Below, piece after piece: positions 10,904-20,760 of a DNA stretch of 64,000 nt (positions are counted from its first letter, which is position 1; each line of letters opens with the position of its first letter). A program made the translations under genes and the position numbers. This DNA is from Notospermus geniculatus (Eukaryota > Nemertea > Pilidiophora > Heteronemertea > Lineidae), in NCBI GenBank assembly GCA_002633025.1, contig NMRB01000269.1, positions 190,576 through 254,575 on the forward strand, written 5' to 3'. The notes beneath the pieces were generated by a model. That model was not told the DNA's origin and did not search any database. It was given only the letters and a program-made list of their open reading frames with translations.

Positions 10904-11066
10904 TTATGTTGACTCATAATAAAAAATATCGCCACATCTTCCGGCGATCTTCAGTGCTGTTCTACATCTGAGTTCTCTTTTCCTGCTTGTTCTTCTAGTC
11001 CCGTCTCCATACAGTGATGCTGACGCAGAAGCAGTTTGGTTCTCGGTTAAATCTTTGAGAGGAGAA
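10904..11066 (-). CDS. Possible 3'-terminal exon, unknown protein
   Basis: On the minus strand the tract AAGTTTCTTTATCAG makes a good splice acceptor. It is followed by 53 sense codons and TAA. The predicted tail contains SPLKDLTENQTASASAS, then a basic stretch (RRTSRKREL), and ends GDIFYYEST. No family is recognised. A second minus-strand open frame with an ATG (10659-10898, 79 codons, starting MEENVSLGLIPREVDY) begins just downstream in another frame and is probably 3' flanking sequence. Support is only splice context and composition; no upstream exon was identified. Confidence 0.25.
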
Positions 11067-12490
11067 CTGATAAAGAAACTTAATGATACCTGTGTCACCG
11101 TTATTGCCAATGGCAGCCTGATAATTTAGCAGTATTCACTTTAAGAAGTCCCTGGCCATGTAAGGTACCTTGGTGGCTGTTCTTTCGTCAAGTAAATTGT
11201 AACTGTAAGCAAATCACAGGTTTAGCAAAAAGTGTAACATTGGCACGTTGGGTGTTTTTGAAAAACAATGTAAAGTTGCTGACAAACCAGTGTTGTTCTT
11301 TCATTTGCAGTGATGCATCATGGGTTGTGGATCAACTAAACTGTATAAAATGGCAACTTCCAGGTTTCTTGTAAGCAACATTTGGAAGTAAGCAGCTTGT
11401 TGAGCAACATATCTGCCATTGTCAACATCCAAATGATGGAATGTCTGTTCCAGAAGACCGCATGTTTTCTGTTACACCCTGTAGCCAGTGCAATAAGCAT
11501 TTCATTAGACTATCCCAGTGTCCTGTATTGACTAAATGCATATCAATAGGTCTTTGTTCTTTCTCCTCTCATATATAGTATTATTGAAATCCTTAGCCCA
11601 AGGCTATGAAATATACTTTGTGAAACTGACGGGCAGAATTTATTCGATGCTTTTGTCTTTGAAGGGTTATGACTTCCTTTTGGCTTTATTTCTAATCTTC
11701 GTGTCAAATGTTCACTCTGACTTTGGCATTCTATAATCTCTGATGGCAATTGCTCACTTTGACTTCAGAATTCTGTGCATCAGTTGACACTTTTTGCCCC
11801 TGCCTTCAAAGTTTTCAGTTTTGTTGCTATTAATTCTATTGGTATCAGAACTATGTGCATCGCTAACTTTGACAGCGCTCGTTAGCTTCGAGTTGAGATT
11901 GTCAATCGTCAGTCATCTCATTTGGCATCAAATTGATCTTGGAGAAAAACGTTCTGACTCAGAGCTCGCATCAACCTCAATTTGCAACAATCAGTAAAAA
12001 GTAAATTCATCAAATTTTTAAAATCTTTGCAAAATATTGCATCTTCGTTCGTACGCAAATGGAAAGTTTATCTTTCTGTGAACAGTTAACACAAGTCAAC
12101 ACATCAATGATGGATAAACAGAATTGCTGACTCAGCAATGTTTATCCCTGTCGTGATCACAGTTATAATAGTGTTTAGATTAGCTATTCTGTCTTAAGTG
12201 ACCTGGTGAGGCATGTCTCATCAATATTAAAACATGATGAAGCATGTTAGGGAACTTCGTCCTGAATTATTGAGGTGGTCTTTGGCTCTGGACAGAAGAA
12301 GATCGATATGGCCAGACCTCTGAAGTTGCTGACGACGTGACACAAACATTTGAGCCTGTTTTCTTAAGTTTTAGCATTCTCAGTTGATAGTACGACACTT
12401 CTAATTTCATGCTTATTGCTATTAAAGTCGAGTAGGGCTTGGATCCAATTTGCTTAAAGTGGGGCTCTGCTCAGTGTTGGTGGTCAGGGC
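11067..12490. other. Intergenic DNA, no supported feature
   Basis: AT-rich sequence with short open frames only. Around 11700-11890 phrases such as AGAATTCTGTGCATCAG and AGAACTATGTGCATCGC recur, hinting at an old degenerate repeat. Confidence 0.45.
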
Positions 12491-12628
12491 AGGTTGTTCA
12501 AAACACCGTTTGTGCTATTTTGGTGTCATCTCTAACGTGGCGTTACCTGCAATGGGCTTAACTGATGGTGATAACACCAAGATAGCACTAACGTCACGTT
12601 AGTGGCAAATACTGTTTTGACAACAACC
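12491..12628. mobile_element. Foldback MITE, GGTTGTTCAAAAC ends
   Basis: The left arm GGTTGTTCAAAACACCG pairs with the right arm, whose reverse complement is GGTTGTTGTCAAAACAG. Pairing resumes inward around TGCTATTTTGGTGTCATC and GTGCTATCTTGGTGTTATC. The right arm has an extra nested palindrome ACTAACGTGACGTTAGT. A direct repeat of AGGGC (12486-12490 and 12629-12633) may be the target duplication. Non-coding. Confidence 0.6.
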
Positions 12629-15135
12629 AGGGCCAAGAAAGAAGTTTCACAATACTATTATAATTTGATGAATCTGCAGAAATAAGAACAACGTCTTGGT
12701 GAAATACCGAGGAATTATTTTGCCATCAATCAAATCAAAATAAAAAAGTTATCAAAAAAGAAAATTTTGTTTGTCATGAATGCTGAAAAAGGGGAATGGG
12801 TGTAGGAGGGTTAATCTGAGGGATTCAGTGGCAAGTTTTAGTCTGGCTCTTTTCCATGAAGTTTGAACAAAAGAGATCTTCAAAACTTTATTGGACAAAA
12901 AAATAAAAGGGGAAGGAGCTACATACCTGATTTCAATGATATAATCCGCTTATTAAATCCACAGAAGTATTCCTCATCAGATATTAATCCAAACTATGAT
13001 AAACTATTCCATTTCAGGAAATCTAAAAACTTTAGCGGTCCATTTCAGTCTTGATTGCCGTACGCTTAACGCAACTTTGATTGAGCAGACGAGAGTTAGA
13101 CCAGCTCGTGATACGTTAGCATAGCATCTGTCAGGATGAGTTTCTATTGACGATGGTAGCCTGCGTCAGCTTCGATAATCGCTCGCTAGGTTTCTCACTC
13201 ACTGGAGGTTGGAGCATGCATGGATGCAGTGAAGAAGATCCAATCAGGCTGCGTTACCTAGAGGATGAAAGAAAGAAAGGTCTTTAAAGAATAGAAGCCT
13301 TCTCAATTCCTGATTTCTCAAGAACAAGTACTACACCCTTTTAGTTTGTTTACTTCTTCTGAGTTCAGCTTTGAAGCTCATCTAACTTTGTTCTCAGATT
13401 GATGAAGATCATCAGAACTCTGCTTTAAGTGCTGTGTAAGCCTAAAGGCAAAACTCGGCCTGAAGTGCTGCGCTAGCCCAAAGGTCCTCTTCCACATTAC
13501 ATTTTTCTGGTGCAAGTCGGTTGTCTATGTGCCGAGTGCGGAACACTGGGCATTCGTTCATGTCACTGGTCACAGCCTAGGCCGTAGGGAAACCAACAAT
13601 GGTGAACTGCTCATTGGAAGCTGAACGTGACCTGCTCCAGCAAAAGCAGATGCTTGTCGCAAATGATCATCACTGGACATCAGTTTACACAACTATTATC
13701 ACTGCTGTCCACTACTCTCATCCACAGCTCTGTCAACCAGCAGAAATGTACGTTTCAGCTATTGTGTTGTAAGACCTTTGACCCTTTCCTTGGTTGCGAC
13801 TTGCTCCTACTTTTGCTGGTGCTGGTCACAAATTGTGTGAGAGAAGTTTCACATAGAGCATCGCTGTTGTAAAATCCGAAAAGTAGTTTTGTTCTCACAT
13901 GACTAAGTCGTCGTAAAGTCATCCTTAGAATGGTGCACTCGTGCCTTAAATTTTATCCCCCTCTCTCTCGTTGAATTATCGAAACAGAATCACATGAAAT
14001 TCCCAGCGAGTAAGGGCTTTAGCACTTAATACTCATAAGTGTTGTCAAATCTTCTGAGAGCTGAGTTAGTCTGATCAAAGATTTGATCATTTATAGGATT
14101 TCCCTGAAGATTATGGACGAATGACTGCACTCGCAGTTTCATTGGTATTCAGGAATGGTGAGAGGTGGTTAAGACATGTGAAGGTCGCGATGACGGGTTG
14201 GTGGAACATATGGTATTGAATCACATTATGGGGCCATCTTCACAGTGATTCTGTAATGTTGTAAGACAAGTGGCTTCATCTTCAAGATGAACAGCTTCAT
14301 CAGTTGGATGGTTTCGTCATCCAAGGCTATTACATATGAAGGGCGAAAATCAAAATGGAGTTCAATAAATGCTCTATGGTCCGTATTGGTGGGCAGCGTG
14401 TTGCTCTATGATGCCTTCCATCCTAAGCTGATCAGGGTTCTTAGCGTTTGCTCCCTCCATCACCACAAACAAATCAGTCGAGGTTATCTGGTTGGCGCTT
14501 TGTACTTGGGCGATTTGGTCATGTTGTCTCTGGAGTCTCATCTTGCTCTCTCAAGCGTTCCTACGACTCGTACTCTCAGGGCGAAGTGGCGAGGCCTTGA
14601 TATGTCAAGATGGAGTCTGTGTGCGGGGACTCGGGACCAAGCGCAAAGAACTGTGATTGCCTCACTGTGGACATTTCTGCCCTTGAAGTTTCGTCAGGGT
14701 GGCTGGGGGTGACTGGCATCTGCCTCCAATGAAGATCAGTTGCTGGTCATGTCTCAGTTGTGGCTGCATGAGGTTATGACAAGGGTAAACCTTGGCGACA
14801 GGATGAGGAAGCTGTCAACTTACGGATCAACACTTTACCTTACGGAGAGTTTGTGAATAAGATCACTGCAGCCACAGGTGTGAAGAACAGCCTTTAGCCA
14901 CTTTTGCCTTCATCAGTTACTGTCTTTGAGGAGACAGCTGTGTACAAGATCTTTTGATATGATTTGAAAGAGCTATGTGCTTTGAAAGCTTCTTCAGTGT
15001 CAACCATTCTTCAGTTCACATGCCGTTAGTTCCAACCTACGCACATCATGTAATCAGTGAAGGATGAATACAGGAGATGTATCAGCCAAGATGTTGCTGT
15101 TCAACTGCTGAATAGACCATCCACAAATTGACGTA
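12629..15135. other. Intergenic DNA with two weak coding-like stretches
   Basis: Two open stretches look somewhat protein-like but are unsupported. A plus-strand frame at 12863-13054 (63 codons, no ATG) contains SYIPDFNDIIRLLNPQ. The minus strand at about 14345-14720 contains MRLQRQHDQIAQVQSANQ and NPDQLRMEGIIEQHAAHQYG but needs frame changes and crosses stops, so it could be a decayed coding sequence. A 141-codon plus-strand frame (14287-14712) overlaps it and has no recognisable content. Nothing else is supported. Confidence 0.3.
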
Positions 15136-15354
15136 AACGATAAAGATCTGCGCACTTCTGCCGAAATCTTAACCATAACCTCAGTCTGAAACTGAACGAT
15201 GGATGCAGACAACCCCACAACAGTGACTTGGAAGACGTTGTATCAGAGTCGACCATAGCTGAATCATGGATTGCGTCACGTCACCCGGTTTCAGATCGAG
15301 GTTCTGGTTGAGATTTCGGCGGAAGTGTGCAGATGTGCGAATTCGGGCATCGTC
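15136..15354. mobile_element. 219-bp foldback MITE with TA flanks
   Basis: The left arm GATCTGCGCACTTCTGCCG, then AAATCTTAACCATAACCTC, matches the reverse complement of the right arm, CATCTGCACACTTCCGCCG, then AAATCTCAACCAGAACCTC. Outer ends are AACGAT and GACGAT. TA lies at 15134-15135 and 15355-15356, fitting Tc1/mariner-like insertion. Arm divergence suggests an older copy than the one at 9148. Confidence 0.65.
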
Positions 15355-15980
15355 TATATCATCCAGTCCAAGTATTGAATCAGAAATCTGATAAGCTTCA
15401 GGGGGCAGTTAAAGTTCAGTAAAAAGCCTTTTGTCAATTATCATGGTTCACTGACTTGGCTTCCTCTCTCAGTTGGTGTTTTAGTTACCGACTTCTCTTG
15501 CCGAGTTGTCAGCACCTCAGCCTCTTACTTCTCGTACAGAATTGATGAAGCAGTTTTCAAAACTCAATTGATTGTAAATATAACATAAAGTAATTACCTC
15601 AACAGATTGTTGCGAACAGCATGCGGTGACTGTGAGTTACATCTTCAGAAATGAAACAGCCAGGTTTTCTATGTCTTTGGAATCGAAGAAGAACAAACAG
15701 CTTGTGAATGTTTACAACTGTTCCATCATTTAATTGGTAACTCCACCAGCAGATGCTGTTCTACTTATTGACGCTGCAGCACCCTGTCTGTGTGTCTGTC
15801 ATCGCCAGCTACGCTGACGTTGAAGTCAGAATCTGATATTTGAATAACTGTTCCTCGTTGTTAACATTCCGTTATTGGTTATTGGGAGTCGCTGGTTTAA
15901 TTTGTAATGTTTGCAGGTGGAGTTATTTAATCACAATCTCTGTTTGTGGTGAATCTGAATCTCGGTGGGGGCTTTCTCGT

Positions 15981-16203
15981 GGTGTAATTGGGGCTAATGT
16001 TCTGCCTCAGGGATCTGATACGGAATTCAATTGTTTAATTGACTCCTGTATACTCTGCACCTATCAGCTTTGTTGAGATCGCGCCAGAAGAAAGCAAACG
16101 AGATTTTGTTCTCTTCGTTTCATTGTAGGGTCGTCTTGGTGTAATTGGGGCTAATGTTCTGCTGCGGGCATCTGATAAGGAATTGAATTGTTTAAGTGAC
16201 TGC
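15981..16203. repeat. Direct repeat of 66 bp at 157-bp spacing
   Basis: GGTGTAATTGGGGCTAATGT starts both at 15981 and at 16138. The following 45 bases match with a few changes (ATCTGATACGGAATT versus ATCTGATAAGGAATT). It is a remnant of a local tandem duplication. Confidence 0.7.
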
Positions 16204-16241
16204 TCTACTGTTAGACTTTCATCTTTTTGACAGTCACTGCA

Positions 16242-16357
16242 GATTACACATCCTCCCACAGCAGGGCTTTGGTCTCAATCTGCTTCATACACCCGCACAC
16301 TTGTGTGAGAGGATGAAGAGTAGCAAGGTAAAAATCCCTGTGGTGGGAGAATGTAGA
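16242..16357. mobile_element. Foldback element, CATCCTCCCACAG family, copy 1
   Basis: ACACATCCTCCCACAGCAGGG at the left pairs with CCCTGTGGTGGGAGAATGT at the right. The central part GAAGAGTAGCAAGGTAAAAA closely matches the element at 25040-25124, so the two are one dispersed family. Confidence 0.55.
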
Positions 16358-16419
16358 TTACAGGATTTTCTGTTGAGCTTTCTCTTGCAAGTTGGCTCTC
16401 GTTGGGAAATTCACCAATA

Positions 16420-16642
16420 GCGAGGTTAAGATCTGGTCCGACTCCCACTCTCACTCCGAGGTGCTAAAATACAGATTTTTCAAGTCGGAGATAAATTTAC
16501 CAGCCAGGCGGGTTCTATTTGTTTTCCTGAATGAGAAAACACGATTGCTTTGGAAAACCCCATTGTATTTGATGACATAGTTCCCAAAAAAAGGAATCCT
16601 CTGGAGTCGGAGTCGAGACTCGGAATGTTATCTGAACCTCCC
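16420..16642. mobile_element. Diverged foldback with TA flanks, GCGAGGTT end
   Basis: The left end GCGAGGTTAAGATC and the reverse complement of the right end GGGAGGTTCAGATAAC align, and a second inverted pair (CCGACTC...CTCACTCCGAG with GAGTCGGAGTCGAG) lies inside. TA flanks both ends. The first bases match those of the element at 9148, suggesting a shared transposase specificity. Confidence 0.4.
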
Positions 16643-17156
16643 TATTCTTGCTGTTCCCTTTACAGCTTCGCTGAGGCAAAGGCACAAGCAACAGCTCGTT
16701 GTTGAGTTGCCCATAGAAACCCAAATCGCATGAGAAAACTCCCATATAGCTAAGGAGCATGGCCCTTAATTACACCAGCGTTCCAAGCAGGGTTTCTGTG
16801 GAACCTTTCCCTCCTGGTGTAGTTGCCTCCATGTCTGGAGCATACCAATGTTTATATCTTCAGCAGCTATCACTCAGTGGTTTCAGAAACTGAGTTCTTG
16901 AAGTATCTGTTAAGACTTGACTTCTCCACCTTACCATCTGTTGTTACTGATACATCAGCTTCGGAGGCTGCCCACCATCAGCCTTCCAGCTTCCCACTGT
17001 GACATCCTGTCTGATACAAATCTGGCTGTAATAACTACCTGTGTTCGTACAAAGATTTGTACTTGAAGATCATGGAAGGTTTCCATCTGTTTGCTTTAAA
17101 AAACTAAGAAGAAAATCTGAGGTGATGTCTTGTTCAACACTTTCCTCAACCTCTCC

Positions 17157-17340
17157 AATGGAAGACTTTCCTGCCGTTAGAGGCCGCCACCAGTTCGCAG
17201 TCCTAGGACATCATGAAGAAGTCCACACCACAGCGTCATCCATAATGACGTGGACGCCATGGCTTACGTCTGTGACATCAAATTTTGTGACGTTTAGGAC
17301 CGCTAACAGGCGGCCGCCAACGGAGGTAAAGTCTCCCATT
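17157..17340. mobile_element. Foldback element, GGAGACTTTACTGCC family, copy 1
   Basis: The left end AATGGAAGACTTTCCTGCCG pairs with the right end, whose reverse complement is AATGGGAGACTTTACCTCCG. Inner arms carry GTTAGAGGCCGCC and GACATCAAATTTTGTGACGT. Relatives lie at 36869-37070, 46080-46284 and 59104-59241. A 117-codon open frame crossing it is incidental. Confidence 0.65.
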
Positions 17341-18829
17341 GCCCTATGGTATCAAACTTTGAGGCAGTACATGTACATCATATGGCTGAGATGAGTAGTA
17401 TTATCTTATCTGCCAATAACAGATTCATACTTGATACTTGTAAGCAATAATAGTGTCAGCATTGCACCGGTTACTAAGAAATTGGTTCCTTATTAGTCGA
17501 TTTCAATGGTAGTGACAGGTGATATTGGTACTGAAGCATGTGTCATTGGGCATGGCAGCATGGCATTTGGTATTCAAGCATGTGTCCTTGGCCAAGACAC
17601 TTAACCAATGGATGTTGTTATGAATGACGTCAGTATGTTCCTCTTAGGGTGAATTTTTACAATGTTGTGAGGTAACTGAATACCAAGGAAGACACGACCA
17701 CAAGTTGATTTCAACTGAGATTTCTCTACAGATTTCTGTATTTGATGCACCAATTTCTGGCTTCAAGAAGTAGCTTTGTGTAGCGATATGTACAAAAATG
17801 CACATGTATTTACATCCTGCTTGCACTGAAATAGACACAGTGCAGTCCATCCAGTGTTTGTCGGCCTGTGTGACGATAAGTGGTATCAAGTTATCCAATC
17901 AACGTTGCTTTTGGAGTCTCATCATTGAGTTGGTGCAGTATAAACGTGGATGGTTTCCAATCAAGCCGAGGGAAAGCCGTCCCTGGAGAAGCGGATTCTA
18001 AAAACAAGAAAAAACACTCCAGGAAGGATATTTTTATCTGTGACGGATTTATCCCCTTTGTACGCCTTTCCTGTTTGCTGCATACATAATGCTTCAGCAG
18101 GACTCAGAGATGAAAAAAATAGTTCTACTTCGGTAAACAACATTCTGCCGCGCCTGCAAGACGCTTAAAAAATGTGCCTTGATGTATTTCCCGGTTGAAA
18201 GAGTGGTCTGCACTAACTTATGAAATCCCCCATAATCATCTTTTTTCCCTCGGCTCATTCTCTGAGTTCCATCCGAGCAACCGTAGTGGATGCAAGTACC
18301 GCACAAAATCAATGACTCACAAATCTATGCCATTTTTTGTATGCACCCTCGAACAATAAATCATTCCAAGATGGAAATAATCGACTACATTATCCTCCGA
18401 GCTCCAGTCGGCTGTGCAGAACGTGAAGAAGAAGAGATTTTTCCAAGTGGAATCGTGGCATCACAGTAACAATATCTCCAAAAACCTCCACCTCCTCTCT
18501 ATCCTATCCCATAAATTCCAGGTGGATGGTCACTGTGGCCAAAAATCAACCGCTTTAGCCACTGGCGGGTGAAATTTAGAAAATAATAGTTTGGTTATTT
18601 AGTCAGGGGTAGTTGGGTTATCTCTAGAAAGAGACTAAATGCTCCCATAAATAATCCAGGAAAAAGTACCTCTGGTCCTGTGTTCCGTGATATAAATCAA
18701 ACCTTTCAAAAAATCCCCTGAATGTCTCTCCCTGCTTGCAGTGATCGGTGAAATTCACCCCGGCATGTTCTGTCCTTATTGGAGGGTGGAAAAATTAGGC
18801 TGTGCCAGTACATGTATAGTATTATTTAG
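17341..18829. other. Intergenic or intronic DNA upstream of a possible exon
   Basis: Several short plus-strand frames with ATG look protein-like, for example 17950-18168 (starting MVSNQAEGKPSLEKRIL) and a 31-codon frame near 18371 (starting MEIIDYIILRAPVG). They could be exons of the plus-strand gene ending at 19108, but I could not link them by splice sites. Confidence 0.3.
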
Positions 18830-19108
18830 CAAGGAACTGAAGAAACTCGCCACTGCCAACAAGAGTCACTCCATATATTACTTGATGAAAAGTTGTCCAT
18901 GGTAGAGTTGGCTCCAGCAACAACAACGGTGATCAATGAAGAGGAAGGAAGTAAAGAAACTCTACATTGTCAACTAGAGCCACCCTCTCTATCACTTGAT
19001 GACTGTCAACTAGAGCCACCCTCTCTATCACTTGATGACTGTCAACTAGAGCCACCCTCTCTATCACTTGATGACTGGAACCCACAACGTCAGGATGCAA
19101 AAAGTTGA
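18830..19108 (+). CDS. Possible terminal exon with 12-residue repeats
   Basis: After an acceptor-like AG at 18828-18829 the frame stays open for 92 codons to TGA. It contains three identical repeats CQLEPPSLSLDD (18968-19075, a 36-bp tandem repeat). An older diverged relative, CQQESLHILLDEK, lies about 35 residues upstream in the same frame, preceded by GTEETRH versus GSKETLH before the perfect copies. Persistence of repeat and frame over two levels of divergence favours real coding. An ATG at 18899 is an alternative start. The stop lies 19 bp beyond the stop of the opposite-strand gene, so the two coding ends overlap tail to tail. No known domain. Confidence 0.4.
   Translation, partial: QGTEETRHCQQESLHILLDEKLSMVELAPATTTVINEEEGSKETLHCQLEPPSLSLDDCQLEPPSLSLDDCQLEPPSLSLDDWNPQRQDAKS
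18968..19075. repeat. 36-bp tandem repeat, three identical copies
   Basis: TGTCAACTAGAGCCACCCTC followed by TCTATCACTTGATGAC occurs three times without a single difference, indicating very recent expansion or gene conversion. It is in frame with the possible exon containing it. Confidence 0.95.
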
Positions 19109-19445
19109 GGAACCGATAGCTTCTTATTGTTTTGTCTGAGTGTCTGTCCGTATCGTCGTGTTACGTTGGTTCTGTTTGGTGATCTCAAGTCCTCCTTTGA
19201 AGAGATCTTTGATGGCATGTTTGAAGAGACAATTGAAGACTTGGCCGAAGACGGAAGAAGTGTTGGCAGGGTCAGTTTTCGGTACCTGGCGGCAAGGCTA
19301 GATTTCCTTGATTTTACCGGTGCACTTATTTTGCGTGTATGCGTTGCCTTCTTCGAAGTCACGCCTTTCTGTGACTCGTGTTCGGCATCGAACTTGAGGT
19401 TGGATTCTGGGATGGACCATTTAACTGCAGTTGGTACATGTACAT
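19090..19445 (-). CDS. Terminal exon of coiled-coil gene: basic Ser/Lys-rich tail
   Basis: The minus strand has an acceptor TTAATACACCTTTCAG ending at 19446, then 118 codons to TGA at 19090-19092. The first codon is split (one base from the previous exon), and this phase matches the donor of the exon at 20014-20760, so joining them keeps the frame and gives REKA-D-VHVPTAVKW at the junction. The tail is basic and Ser/Lys-rich (KSRKSSLAARYRKLTLP, SSAKSSIVSSNMPSKISSK) with no predicted membrane segment. It is probably flexible and might bind nucleic acid or carry phosphorylation sites; that is inference. No homologue recognised. Confidence 0.5.
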
Positions 19446-20013
19446 CTGAAAGGTGTATTAAAAATATGAAATAGAAAATCGGGTTTCTAAGGTGAAAGAC
19501 ATTGCTTCCTACCAGAATCGAACCCACGGACCCTCGCATAAGGCAACAGTCGCCAGCACTAAGGTGTATTAGATTCAATACAAAACCATCATTTAAAGAA
19601 GTGTGCTGAGAATTGCATGCAGGAGATGAGGGTGACATGCCACTGTTCCCAAGAACATGTGAACTTACAAGCAATCTGGACGACCCTGATGGACGATATG
19701 TACATGTCATCCGTATCACAACAGTCATGGCTAGTTGGTACATGTAGATGGATAGATGGACATGACAACTGGGTGTCCCTGGGCTCAATCGGGCCAATTA
19801 TCCTTTTGGAGTATGGGAGCAGGCCAATCGTCCTTTGGGCAATGGGTATTTTGCCTTTCTACACGTACAAGAATAGCTGATCTAATGAAGACTTCTGCAC
19901 TGGACCCAACTCAGGTTGTTCTCTGCGCCAGTGTAACCCAACACTTTGTCCTTCGAGGAACCTCAGTTGGTCACTTAGGCCTACTTGTTCCCAGAAATCA
20001 TCTCATCACTTAC
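19446..20013 (-). other. Intron of the coiled-coil gene
   Basis: Bounded on the minus strand by GTAAGTGATGAG (donor, from 20013) and ACACCTTTCAG (acceptor, at 19446). About 568 bp. It contains a tRNA-like segment at 19506-19570. Other small exons inside cannot be excluded. Confidence 0.5.
19506..19570 (-). other. tRNA-like fragment with B box, possible SINE head
   Basis: The minus strand reads TTAGTGCTGGCGACTG, then GAGGGTCCGTGGGTTCGATTC. GGTTCGATTC is a match to the polymerase III B box, with A-box-like sequence about 40 bases upstream. I could not fold a full cloverleaf, so a SINE head or tRNA relic is more likely than a functional tRNA gene. Confidence 0.4.
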
Positions 20014-20760
20014 CAGCTTTTTCCCTGTACCCCTCCACTTTATGCTGATGTTTCTTCACTTTTTCTTCATGTTCTTCAACTTTTCTTTGATGTTTCTCCA
20101 CCTTGTTTTGGTGTTTCTCTTCCTTCCTTCCATGTTCCTCGACTTTTTTCTCATATTTCTCTGCTTTCTGCTGGTATTTCTCAACCATTTCCTGGTTTTC
20201 CTCAGCTTGTCCTTGGTACTCTTCAGTTCTTTTTGTGTATTCCTCAGTTCTTTTTGCATATTCCTCAGCTCTTTTCAAGTATTCCTCAACTCTTTTAGCG
20301 CATTCCTCAGTTCTTTTCGAGCATTCCTCAGCTCTGTTCGTGTATTCCTGAACTCTTTCCTTGTATTCCTCAGCTCTTTTCGTGTATTCCGCACCTTTTT
20401 TCGTGTATTCCTCACGTCTGTTCGTGTATTCCTTAGCTCTTTTCATGCATTCCTCAGCTCTGGTCATGTGTTCCTTCACTCTTTCCTTGTATTCCTCAAC
20501 TCTTTCCTTGTATTCCTGAGCTCTTTTTGTGTGTTCCTCAACTCTTTTCGTGTATTCCTCAACTCTTTTCATGTATTCCTCAGCTCGCTTCGTGTATTCC
20601 TCAGCTCTTTTCTTGTGCCCCTCCACTGCTTTCTTATGTTCCTCTACAGCTCCATTATGTTCATCAACGGCTTTCTGATGTCCCTCAACTCTCTTCTGGT
20701 GTTCATCAGCCTTCTTCACATATTGCTCTTTCTCCTGCATTGTGCTGAGTTTGTAATATT
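20014..20760 (-). CDS. Large exon encoding an uninterrupted heptad-repeat coiled coil
   Basis: On the minus strand an acceptor TTTTGTGGTGGCAG precedes 249 open codons ending at donor AAAGCTG/GTAAGT (20013-20008). From about residue 16 there are some 34 consecutive heptads without a skip, of the type EYTKRAE, EHKKAVE, KHQRKVE. In register, position a is Ala/Val/Thr and position d is Tyr or His, while the rest are Lys, Arg and Glu. That predicts a rod of roughly 35 nm with unusual aromatic or histidine core positions. At DNA level it is a diverged 21-bp repeat, so an origin by repeat expansion is likely. Both exon ends are phase 1. The opposite strand is also open (276 codons, very hydrophobic), which I take as a shadow. 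Family unknown. Confidence 0.6.

Noticed and set aside
14287-14712. 141-codon plus-strand frame
   Set aside because: No recognisable motif. It overlaps a possibly decayed minus-strand coding sequence and has no splice support.
19506-19570. Functional tRNA gene
   Set aside because: The B box is good, but I could not form acceptor and anticodon stems. Better as a SINE head or relic.
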